DNA from: Protostelium mycophagum | Lineage: Eukaryota; Evosea; Variosea; Protosteliida; Protosteliaceae | NCBI GenBank assembly: GCA_002081555.1 | Contig: MZNV01001690.1 | Location: forward strand, 1-31,148 | Length of the DNA: 31,148 nt | Direction: 5' to 3' | Part shown: piece after piece, positions 11,287-20,939 of the stretch | Position numbering within the stretch: position 1 is the stretch's first letter | Layout: every line of letters begins with the position of its first letter | The notes under the pieces: model-generated | The model's input: the letters and a program-made list of their open reading frames with translations, nothing else | Told to the model about the DNA's origin: nothing | Database searches by the model: none | Program-made: the position numbers and the translations under genes

Positions 11287-11815
11287 ATGCAGAACAGAAG
11301 AGATTATCCAATGGAGATCACCGACTTGCACCGTCTGTTGGTAAGTGACTCTGAAGTGAATATTTTACCATTCAGAAACGATTAGATCTGGTATGGAGTT
11401 CCTGCTGAAACCATTTCCAGACAAACAATCCCCTCATTCAGAACATCTCATTAGAACCAGGACCATCCTCCATCTTCTGCTGACCAAGAACTACCGTCAC
11501 CCAAGATACCCTCAAGATCAACCTAAGCGAGTTTCTCTTTATATTGAATGACACAACGGATACCTTATTGCGTCTTGAAGTGAGTAATCTTCATCCTTTT
11601 TTTCAAATGAAGAGGGTGCCCTCGGGGGTGTGAACGTAAAGAACTCTGAGCTTAGGGTTCGTGTGTTTTTCGTTGAAAATCCTTGCATCCCCGAGGCGTT
11701 ACCTCAATCTTTTCACCATAAGAAGAGAAAAACTTTGCCTCATTTTCAACTGACCAAACAGCGGTCAGATGATGTGGCTTCTTTGCCTGCTATTGTTTCC
11801 ATTTGTGAACGCTGA
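11287..11815 (+). CDS. Weak candidate gene with an in-frame TGA, unrecognised
   Basis: Exons 11287-11340, 11376-11390, 11421-11579 and 11615-11815 have good GT-AG ends and matching phases. They would encode about 142 residues (DLHRLLKRLDL, then NPLIQNISLEPGPSSIF, then KINLSEFLFILNDTTDTLL, then NSELRVRVFFVENP). The only break is a TGA at 11481-11483, directly after TGC. No intron with GT ends removes it. The last exon overlaps the start of the next gene (11769) in another frame. It may be a pseudogene, a misread exon, a recoded TGA, or chance. Confidence 0.25.
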
Positions 11816-13821
11816 GGTATCTTCATTCCAAACTTACAATGAGGCGTTGACGTCATAGATCTGGTACAACATCACTTCTACATGGAGAGTCAATCAGACA
11901 CAACTTGACCTCTTTACCTCTCTGCTCAACAGAACGGATACCGAGATGTATGTCTATCACTGGGGAGAGGCACTGAGTGGACTTCGTTATGCAAAACAGA
12001 ACTTTGTCGATCAGGAGGAGATGGACTTGTAAGTATAGGCATGAGAAGTCAGAACTAATCATCAACAGTCTTGACACTGGAGTTGGTGCAGGAGGAGGTG
12101 GATTTTATATCAGCACTGACAAATATGATTCAAGCTATTATGGCATATTTCCAACGGCAGTCAGACTTCCAGCAGGTAGAGACTCTCATCTTGCTTTGCT
12201 GATCTAATGACAGGCACCTTGCTATTTTGCAGTGCAGATAAAAATACCACTAACCATCTTGTCTCCATCTTGGATTATCCCTCGAGATTCCTAACACAGA
12301 CTGACAAAGTGGCACTTGGCAAAATTGTGCCATTTGTTGACTATTATTCGTCTTTTAAAACATGGAGGGTCATCCACAGCGGAAAACTGATGGTAGACAT
12401 TATGCCTGGCCATATCGCACCTTCACCTTACAATGTTTCTTTCGCTGACAATTCACATGATTTGAGTGAGTCATGAGTCACACAACATATCTAATTTATC
12501 CAGATGTACCATATACCACCTTGAATGATATGAAATCTAATGCATTATTTGCTGATATCAAGGACATCATAATAGAGATTGAGAGACACTCCTCTCTTCT
12601 ATACCTGCTGGGTCCGTAAGTGCTTTTTGCTTTAAGATTTGCATCAATAAAGGATCTTTCATATCTAATATCCATCTAATTTTGCATAGAATGGAGATGA
12701 GCTGCAGAGTCACACTCAAAGAAGACATCTGGAGTGGTATAGACAACGAACACTTTGACAGATTCCATCATTTTAGAATGGTAGTCAGTCAAATAATGAG
12801 AAACCAAACCTCTTTAGAATCTTTGGGATTTGGGCAGGTGTTTTGGGGAAGAGGGAAAGATATTCAAGATAGTTCAGAGTGGGTCAGAATTCAGACGGAA
12901 AAGGTGTTGCCAGAGCTTTATAAGAACATGTATGATGACGATGGGGATATGTGGAGAAGCAAAGAGAGGACAGTACACCAAGGGAATGGAACAGTCATGA
13001 TCAGAAATGAACAATTAAGGGTACAGTTACGATTGATTCAAACTATTTTCTGATCTCCAACAGGTCCTGGAATTGAACCCTTACTTATCCTTCAAGATCA
13101 TATCAAAAACACCAAGCCACAGTTTTGTGCAGATATGGCTTCCAGATGTATTTCACTACAACTCCACACTTGTGTCCAACAGCACACATACACTCATACA
13201 GTCATACTCTACCAGTCAGCTGAGAAGCAATATCAAATTAAGACAGAAGTTAAACAGAGCACTCACCAAGAATATGCTGGAAACACTGCTTATCAGTGTA
13301 TACAATACCAAAAGAAACTGGTGCAGGATACTCCAACTGATATCACCTCTGACCGATATGTTTCCTGCAAAGTGAGTCTTTTCTATTCTGTGGGATAATG
13401 ACAAATCATAGGATGTGGTGCTGGATGGGTGTCACTAGATTTGACCTTCGTCTCTCAAAGGAAACCCCTGATCTCATATATCCTGAAATGCAATTTCTAC
13501 TCCTTCCATCTGCAACAGAAATCTACGAAGATATGAAATCTTCATTCTTTGTCTCTATTGTCAATGCAACCACAAATACTTTGTTGCTTTTTGGTGAGTG
13601 ATCTGCTAATGATAACACTGATAAACACAGGTGATAAGATACACAATCCAAAAGACCAAAGATGGTACACTCAAGGATGGGAATCAATGAACAAACAAAG
13701 ATATAACCCCTTTGTTGACTTTTCGGTTCTACCATCTCAATGCAATCTTGTGAGAGAGAGAAATTGGGTGGAAATACTAGATCAAAAACAGGCTGATTGG
13801 GCCAGATTCCTCTTTTATTAA
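11769..13821 (+). CDS. Secreted glycoprotein of unknown function with a glycine-rich GGGGFYIS motif
   Basis: Nine exons (11769-11816, 11859-12028, 12069-12175, 12214-12465, 12504-12615, 12690-13020, 13064-13371, 13412-13593, 13631-13821) close in frame for 566 residues. The first exon is a signal peptide (MMWLLCLLLFPFVNAE). Many N-x-S/T sites follow. The N-terminal ~115 residues contain YVYHWGEALSGLRYA, then GVGAGGGGFYISTDKYDSS and SYYG. This layout (H-x-G start, G-x-GFY-[IVL]-[ST]-x-D, then a small-residue/Y-G step) resembles ADP-ribosyltransferase-like folds, but catalytic residues cannot be assigned. The remaining ~440 residues, with ETLLISVYNTKRNWC and QGWESMNKQRYNPF, match nothing I know. 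I first considered a phospholipase B-like protein and rejected it. The ATGs at 11769 and 11772 are equivalent starts. Confidence 0.75.
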
Positions 13822-15350
13822 TATAAGTGACCATTCTAAAATGTTACAATTTTCATATTTGCATGTTTTATAATAACGTAATTATCTCAATCTAAAAAAT
13901 TCAAAAGAAACTCAGTTCATTAAGGCACATATAAACATCATCCAATTATAATAAATATATCATTTCAGAAATTTTGAAGTGGAAGAGGAACCTCTAGATC
14001 ACATTTTACCCCTCAGATATAGATTTGTATAATTCTCAAAATTAAAAATAATTGCACTCTGTTGCTGTGAGTGACATATTAATTAACGTGCATTGTATAG
14101 CAATTAGTAAGAGGTATAAATACATGTTTGTTGTGTGATGAACTCCCTGAAGTACATTCAGCAGAAGACAGACAGATCAACCTTAGTAAAAATGATTTTA
14201 AACAAATTTTGTTTTCAAAAGTATTCCTTTTCTGAATAATTTTGCAAGCTTCTATAGAGTATATATTAGCTGCTGTGAATTTCTAAGCCTTTGTTTTAGG
14301 GACAAACCTAGCTCTTTCTAATGTCTCAGAGGATTTTTTTTTATTTTGCAAAAGTTGCCCAGATCAAAGGATAGGTTCTGACAAGGGGCAACTTCCCCCA
14401 GTTCGGCACCAGTTGGTCTAGTTTTGTGTAAAAGAGATATTGGAGTTGGGGTCTGAGAGTGGTTCAAGAAAGGTCCAATGTGTTATCTTTGGTTTGTGGG
14501 GCAGGGTCCCATGTCATCCAGTCTATCAGTTTGCGCTCTATCTCTTGCTGTCTAGATCAGTTCTGCCATTTGTCTTAGCAAGTATCTGAATTGCCTTGCT
14601 CTAGATTCCATATAGTAGAACTTGGGGAATTTGTAGATGCCTATTACTAATATCCAGCAGTTGTTGCCTGGTACAGCCTCTATGAGAAGTTTGTGGATTG
14701 TTGAGTTGCTGCTGATGTTTTTATAGAACTGCAAATGGTTGAGTTTAGATTGGGTAAGATGAGTCATTTCCATTTGATAGTTTGAATTTTAAAAGAAGTT
14801 GCCGCTCTCAATGGCTGATACACAAGTAGAGTGCACCTGTTTAGAATGGTGAATATTGTGAAGGTATATATTAGTGTCAAATATCAACATCTCAGAATGC
14901 CTGTTGCATTATCAGCAACAAGCAAGAATGGAAATAGGAAAATTAGAGAAACCTGTTATGATCTATTAAAATCAGAACAGAAACATGCCCCTAAACAGAA
15001 ATCAATTAAAGCTGCAGCCTTTTTTAATGATAAACAGGATTTCACCTGAAGACAGATGATCAGTCTAAACAAATCAACCAATCACTAAATTAATATCTTT
15101 GAATTTACAGAATTTACAATAAACAATTCTGTGCAAGTGTTGACAGGAGTCACATTATTCTTTGCAAATGCTGTCTAACCTAAAGGGGATAGATAGGACA
15201 GCAACTGGAATCTCAGATGAATCAAGTTTGCTTGCAGATCACATGAATGATCTGTTGTTTTTGTTCTTGGGTTATAAGAGAAATATTTTCCGCTGATTAT
15301 TATCACAACATTTAAATTTTCTAAACAAACACAAGGTTGCTTTCAATTTA
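13822..15350. repeat. AT-rich gene-poor region with a repeat copy (R2a) and element-like open frames
   Basis: This 1.5 kb stretch is richer in A+T than its neighbours and shows no spliceable host gene. Positions about 14025-14130 match about 30668-30785 in the same orientation: AAAATAATTGC, CTGTTGCTGTGAGTGACA, ATAGCAA and AGAGGTA-AAATAC are shared in order. Open frames at 14552-14773 (minus) and 14831-15049 (plus) have element-like, AT-biased codons and no known motif. A decayed mobile element of unknown family is the likeliest content; its ends and any target-site duplication were not found. Confidence 0.45.
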
Positions 15351-17211
15351 TTACATCCTAGATAAGTTTTGTGTGATATCCTCTGGCTCTCTCTTCCTCA
15401 AAACCAAAGCAGTCACAAAACCAGCAACCACAGCCACACCTATGATAACTCAATTGTAGAGATTGACTAAACGCACCAGCTGCACCCCCAATGGCAATTC
15501 CGGCTATGGCGCCGGTGCTCAGCGGACTCCCAGAACCCGAAGAATTGTCGACGATATCTTTGACTGATGGGGCTGGATTCGTCGTCACAGAAGACGTGGG
15601 AGGAAGTGTTGGAGCTACCGGATATTCAGTATTGAGAGCCCAGCCTCTATTTGGATCTGTTTCGGGGACAAACTGGATTGGCTCGTCAAGGAAGGGGGTG
15701 ATCTTGACGTAATCGACGAGCAATGCGTCTACATTGAAGAGAGGTTCTCCTGCCCAGTGATTGTTGTACTGTCATCATCATTCTTGTCTTTCACAAAGAT
15801 TATTGATGAGAAAGTTACCGCATAAGGACACCACGACGCAATGTTGAATCTTGAAGCTAAAAATGGAACGTAAAAGTCATTACTTGTTCCGTTACCGAGG
15901 GGGCCAGTCAGTGGAGTATCAGTGGTAGAGTTGTGTACCAATACTCCATCATAATAGTATTGTACGGATTGGTTTTTTGTGTGCCATTCAAAAGCGAACA
16001 CGCGCCATCCGTCCAAACCATCAGGGCCGATGCTCGAAGATCTTCTCAGATCATACAGAGGTTTCCCGTGTGTTATGTACTCATCGAATCTGCACAGTGT
16101 CACCGGATATTCTTGAAATTCGAATTACAAAAAGCCCGCCAAAATGACATGCGGTTGAACTCTTCACCCTCCTCCAGTGCCATTATACAATGCCCAAGGC
16201 CTTCTCCCAGTTCCATCACCGTTTATTCCTTGCCAATATGTACACTGACTAATGTTGAATGATATCACTCCGTTCAGATTGCCTAGAATGTCAATGGCGC
16301 AGATCGATGATGGAGCATCAGATCTCACCCGGAATCTCGATGTCAATCTCGTGGTTCCTGATATATTCGTTCCCACAATTCGTGGGGTGTATGCATTTGA
16401 AACTGTTCCGTCAGTTACATCGATGACGGCGATCATCAACATACTTTGGACTGTCAGGAGGAAAAGTTTCATATCTGAAGGTGTAGAATGCATTTACCAC
16501 TCCACCACCTCCGGACACTGGATCATTGAACCTTCATTCGATCACTACCACATTGATTTTGATTGAATGAAATTCAAACCTGGTCAGTTTGGCGCGAACT
16601 TCGTAACGGCCGGCACCAAAGTAATTGTTGGTGGCGATGAGTGATCCCACCCTCTGCTTTCCTGGATTTTTCATCAACTCTCCACATGACGATGATGACA
16701 ACCTGCAGCGTCCGTTCTTCTCTCTAAATTGAAATCGAGCCCCTCCACAGATCCATTGTAGTAGTTGCCGTGTACCTGTTTTGAGCTCAACTTGACAGAT
16801 TTGACATCCGGAGAAGTGTGGAATGTGGGAATACGAATTCCGAATTACGGGATCGGATTCCACATGGCTAAAGAAGATGAAGTGAAGTACCTCCATCCTG
16901 AGGTAATATCGTGAACCAGATGGTGATGATATATTTCTTGGCACTAATTGGACGAGTTCTGGCACAACTCCACCATTCCCTGGCGAATCACAAGAGCTCC
17001 GCATTCTCAGCACTCTCGATCTCTGCATCATCTTTTACCTGTCGAGACAGCCTCCCCAGACTCTCTTGCCAACCTTCCACACAGATGGGTCTAAGGTTCC
17101 TGAGCTAAAGTCTTCGTATAACGGTGTAGTTGTCGCATTCTGTCCACGGGCCAAATGTATCAACAGACAATACAAGACTGTCGCTGTCGCTGTGATGTAG
17201 CTTGATGCCAT
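15351..17211 (-). CDS. GH16 family glucanase/transglycosylase with signal peptide and C-terminal membrane anchor
   Basis: Ten exons on the minus strand close in frame for 456 residues: 17211-17039, 17005-16891, 16775-16703, 16661-16580, 16531-16445, 16402-16329, 16282-16168, 16089-15819, 15768-15477 and 15439-15351. A signal peptide (ATATVLYCLLIHLARGQ) opens it. Then come FSSGTLDPSVWKV, GNGGVVPELV, HGNYYNGSVEG, VGSLIATNNYFGAGRYEVRA, and the catalytic motif HEIDIEIPG (E-I-D-I-E of GH16). VQYYYDGVLV, WAGEPLFNVDALLVDYVKI and a Ser/Thr/Pro stalk follow. A hydrophobic segment (GVAVVAGFVTALVL) and the basic tail RKREPED close the protein. The order resembles CRH-type cell-wall transglycosylases of fungi and relatives. 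It probably acts outside the cell on beta-glucan. The 33-nt first intron's 3' AG is the least certain junction. Start 17211 is preferred over 17289 because it directly precedes the signal peptide. Confidence 0.87.
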
Positions 17212-17332
17212 CTTTGCTGTTCTCTGTGAAAAAGTCGGAGCAATTTTACAAACAAACGACAATAAAAGAGATATCTCGGTTTTGCTCATCTGTGGATGAG
17301 ATCACCTCGCATCGAAACAGATACACGCAAAA
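17212..17332. promoter_or_regulatory. Bidirectional promoter between GH16 and SNRPG
   Basis: Only 121 bp separate the two divergent start codons, so promoter elements for both must lie here or inside the leaders. No TATA box is visible. Confidence 0.4.
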
Positions 17333-17721
17333 ATGTCAAAGGCAGGAGCTGATTTAAAGAAATATCTGGACAAGTCTTTGAGCAGTAAGTATACCTAATA
17401 GTTTAGAGGCATTTGTGTGAATTGGGGCTGATATTATCTCAGTCCAGTTGAATGGAAACAGAAAGGTCACCGGCATTCTGCGTGGATATGATCAATTCAT
17501 GAACCTCGTGTTAGAGGACACCGTCGAACAGGTCTCCGCCTCCGAAAAGAACGATATCGGCATGGTGGTGAGTGGAGATCACATTTTTCATGCGGCGTCA
17601 CACCAAACGCTCTAAAAAGTTTCATATTGTGTTTTCAGAGATTTTAATGATGGATAAGGTGGTCCGGGGGAACAGCGTGGTCATTATGGAACCGCTGGAA
17701 AAATTAGATGCAGCTGTATAA
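17333..17721 (+). CDS. SNRPG: Small nuclear ribonucleoprotein G (Sm G)
   Basis: Exons 17333-17384, 17443-17567 and 17659-17721 give 79 residues, against 76 in human. It begins MSKAGADLKKYLDKSLS. The Sm1 motif follows as QLNGNRKVTGILRGYDQFMN then LVLEDTVE. The Sm2 motif follows as GMVVVRGNSVVIMEPLE. SmG is one of the seven proteins of the Sm ring on spliceosomal U1, U2, U4 and U5 snRNAs. The N-x-R-x-x-x-G-x-L-R-G-x-D RNA-binding loop is intact. The second intron (17568-17658) has the unusual 3' end GGATAAG, chosen because VVVRGNS must follow GM. Confidence 0.95.
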
Positions 17722-17930
17722 AACACATTTCCAAGAAGTCAATCTTTTTATTCTCTTGCTCATCATTTTCACAGATCGTTGATTTCGATCATGATCACAG
17801 ATTTTACGACCAGAAAATTCCAGACGATCACTCTCATGTTCTTCATTTCAAAACTTTCTTTCAAAACGCCAACCACGGCCTCATCTCTTCGTCCCTCATC
17901 GATCATCTCTCATCATTTCTGCCATACTGC

Positions 17931-18095
17931 TCATGTCTCGCGTCTCTTGGTGCTTTTGGTTTGTCCGGTCTGCATGGCCTCTCTCACGCACTTCAGAACG
18001 ATGTCCAATCTCTGTTCTAATGGTGTGTTGGCATCAAAGGAAAATGGTGTTCCTCTTCTCAGATCTCTGTTCCCCTGTGCTCTTGGTGTCTGCAT
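17931..18095 (-). CDS. Microprotein of an unrecognised family, copy 2 (54 residues)
   Basis: The frame is open beyond the ATG at 18095, but no upstream ATG exists, which fixes this start and supports the matching start of copy 1 at 5849. The product is MQTPRAQGNRD, then LRRGTPFSFDANTPLEQRL and DIVLKCVREAMQ, then a basic tail TKSTKRRET. Eleven consecutive residues (LRRGTPFSFDA) are identical to copy 1 and the helix after them keeps hydrophobic spacing. At DNA level 17 bases are identical, then differences fall at third positions. It sits between SNRPG and the amine oxidase gene. Confidence 0.5.
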   Translation of the reverse strand: MQTPRAQGNRDLRRGTPFSFDANTPLEQRLDIVLKCVREAMQTGQTKSTKRRET

Positions 18096-18582
18096 GTTCA
18101 CAACCTGTGCGTCCTTAAAGAACTCGCTGTCTTTGGAAAGTTGCGAGACACGCAGAGAGACCTCGATTGTAAGAAATATCTTTTTAGAGGCACCTGTCAA
18201 CTTAGCTTTGACACGAGCGTGACTATTTTAAGAGGTACTCCACGATTTTATCACAAATTCGTCACTTCTATATTAATATAATAGACCCCGTGGTCTGTAA
18301 GCCCGCCCAATGTGCTGTGATCATGCTTCAGCCTCTTAAACCGTGTTTGTCGGGTTCCTCCAGCATGCAGCCGTAAACGTGACCACGTTAATTCCCGATA
18401 ATACTACCGTGACCGAATGCTTGTTTCCTTGGGCCCATAAAATCTGCCTCTGATGGGAAAAGATTTTTATTAATACCGCTTTATGATCCGTTAACTACCG
18501 TGTTCCTTAACGTGACCGTAAAGAAATCTCCATCAGATTTCTGACATTTCCTTGGAAAAAATTCTCCCGCCAAAATTCAACT
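18096..18582. other. Noncoding stretch with repeated CGTGACC elements and a perfect inverted hexamer
   Basis: No supported ORF or RNA gene is visible here. AACGTG-AC-CACGTT at 18376-18389 is a perfect inverted repeat with E-box-like half sites. CGTGACC recurs near 18409 and near 18513, and CTACCGTG occurs twice. The stretch probably holds the 3' end of the amine oxidase gene and regulatory DNA of copy 2 of the microprotein. Confidence 0.4.
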
Positions 18583-20611
18583 TTATAGGTGTGGTCTGGA
18601 TATCGGCTGTCCCTCTACAACGATCCGCCTGTTCTGCATGTCCGTCACAATTCTTTGTGCCTCCCTCTGGCCGGTGATGTAGCCCCCGTGTACATATCCG
18701 ACACGCTTGAAAGTGGCCTCGCCGGAGAAGTGTAGACGGCCAACAGGTTTGCCCAGAGCCCTCACGTCTTTTGTCGTGCAACCCGCCTGGATTTTTCTTA
18801 GAAAAGTTATGATTCGAGATACGAAAGACCTCTCGATCTACAACGGCAAAGTTTCTGAATGCATTTTTGGTGCGGCAGAGCCGCGATCAAAAACACCAAA
18901 AATCTGAGCTAAAAGTGGCTCTACAACGAGACAAAAATCACCTTGATGAAAGAGTAAGATCCTCTCGAAAACTTGTCAGCCTTCCACCTCGTTATTTTAG
19001 AAATCGTCGGGTTGGGTATTTCTTTTTCCCGGCCAAAGATACTCTTTAAGACGACCATGATGCGGTCGATGACGGCCTCATCTCGCCAGTTCTCCACCTT
19101 TAAGAGTCAGAGATTATTTTTGTGATTTTTACGAAATAAAAGGTTGCCAGAATATAATTTTGTCTTGCAAAATAAACAAAATATAAATTTCTTTTTGCTT
19201 GTGCAAAACCGCGACACAATATCACGTTATTAAAATCTTCCAACAGAAGAATTGACGCTCTACAACTGCCACAAAAAAATAATAAAAAATCAAAAAAATC
19301 ATCTCGATGCAGCTCACCTCATGTGCGAAATCAGCCGCGATGAAACACATCAAGATTGGCTTTTTTAGTTGTGGAAACAAGTTCAAAAAGAATGAGAATT
19401 CACCGTGGATATTGGACACGTACCCAAAACCCTCGGCTGCTGCGTCCCAAAAGATCTCCGGGAATTGCAAGACGATCTTGTTCATGAGGCCGAAGCCGAT
19501 GTTCTCGATCGCCTTCTGTTTTTTTTTCGGCAGGGCGGGGACGAACTGTATCGTGTTGGATTTCAGGACGCCAAGTGGCACGGTGATTAACGCGTAGTCG
19601 GCACGGTATTCGCCGCGATTTGTGGTGATCGTCACTCCGTTCTCGTTGTAGACGACGGAGAGGACTTCTGTTCCTGGAACAACCGTCAGTTTTTATTCTT
19701 GGAAAAGTCTGTTCTAAAAATAGATTTTCGTTTCAAAAGGACTCACCCGTCTTGATGTTGGCTTCCATCTTGGCGGCAAGATGCTTTATGATATTAAAAT
19801 ATCCATCTATAACGAAAGCGTCACCGCCTCCGTATGCGGTTGTGTCTTCCTCTATAATATGGTCACGTGCCGATATTTGGTCTAAATTCGAATTCTCCCA
19901 ACCCTTGATCAAATCTCAGTGAAGAACCGGGAGGCATCGCTCGACTATTCATGAATTTTAAAGGTGAATCTTTGGCGGGAAGATTTATTTGATTTTATTG
20001 TACCAGAAATAATAGTATAACATGGACGATCATCGATGATATCAATGATGACAAGTCCCCACCTCTATACCAGATTTGAGCCAATTAAAAAAATCTCGTT
20101 CTTCTTCCTCAAATTTACTTGGTATCTTCTCATGTGCGAGATCAAACAGCTGCGCCACGCTCACATCCTTCTCATTGTCCATCTGGTCGAGCAGCTCTCT
20201 CGCCTTCGTGTTTAGTTGGTCGAATTTGACGCGAGTTGATTCCTCCATTTTGGCATTTAATTTGTGTCCATCTGGCGCGTAGACAAAGAACCCATCACTA
20301 CCGGTGAGGTTTGCATTATGTGTGATGTCTAAACGTAACCCCAGCTTCTCCGCGACAGCAAGGAGCGGATTACCTTCACGATAAAATGAGAAAATGGACG
20401 ACATGAGATAAAGAGGTCGTTTCTCACCCTCTACACCGTGTATCCATGAGGCCCCGAGGTCTATAGGGCAAGGAAAATTTGTATCTTGTTGTATCCGACC
20501 GCCGACTCTGTCGCGACCTTCTAAGATGACAAAGTCTGTGATCCCATTCTCGAGCAGTGTGCTTCCAGCAGACAGCCCTGATATCCCTGCACCCACTATG
20601 ATGACTCTCAT
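18583..20611 (-). CDS. FAD-dependent amine oxidase, polyamine oxidase-like
   Basis: Six exons on the minus strand close in frame for 455 residues: 20611-20428, 20373-20063, 19903-19747, 19673-19318, 19097-18942 and 18786-18583. The protein starts at a Rossmann dinucleotide-binding motif (VIIVGAGISGLSAGSTL). GRDRVGGRI and GASWIHGVEGNP, typical of polyamine oxidases, follow. The substrate domain contains YGGGDAFVIDGY. YALITVPLGVLKS is the GG-doublet-linked strand. The C-terminal FAD signature is GRLHFSGEATFKRVGYVHGG. The reaction is expected to be oxidation of spermine/spermidine or their acetyl forms to an aldehyde, an amine and H2O2. No signal peptide or clear peroxisomal tail (ends RPHL) is seen. 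Introns 4 and 5 carry GTTGTAG elements. It lacks the extra domains of histone demethylase LSD1. Confidence 0.9.
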
Positions 20612-20939
20612 TTTTTCAAGTTGTATGTGTCGAATTAGGTCCTAAAAGTGTTATATTAACAGCTGTTGATGCGTTCCTGTCGCTGTCGTGCTCTGTGGTG
20701 GTTTTTCAAACCAGAGTTTTTACGAAAGTTTACAAACTTCAAGAAAGACATCAATTGGCGGACACCCCTGTCTGGAAAACAAAAATAAAGTGAAAGACAG
20801 AAGCTATAAAGTGTGAAGAACGTCGATTGATCGTTGATAGTAACTCTGGAGAGGAGCGTCAAATGTGAAAAATTGTTTAATTCTTTAAAAGCATTTATTT
20901 CATTTTTCAACGATACACGATCATACGAGGTAAAAAAAA
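20612..20939. promoter_or_regulatory. Divergent promoter region between the amine oxidase gene and RABL3
   Basis: This 328 bp region separates two outward-reading genes. The minus-strand frame across it (21120-20656) overlaps RABL3 exons and has no motif, so it is not called. No TATA box is evident. Confidence 0.35.

Noticed and set aside
11769-13821. Phospholipase B-like (PLBD) identity for the secreted glycoprotein
   Set aside because: Length and signal peptide fit, but none of the PLBD landmarks (N-terminal nucleophile Cys site, the D-x-G-H-C region) appears in the assembled sequence.
18230-18540. tRNA or other structured RNA gene in the noncoding interval
   Set aside because: No A-box/B-box pair or cloverleaf could be drawn; only short repeated words are evident.
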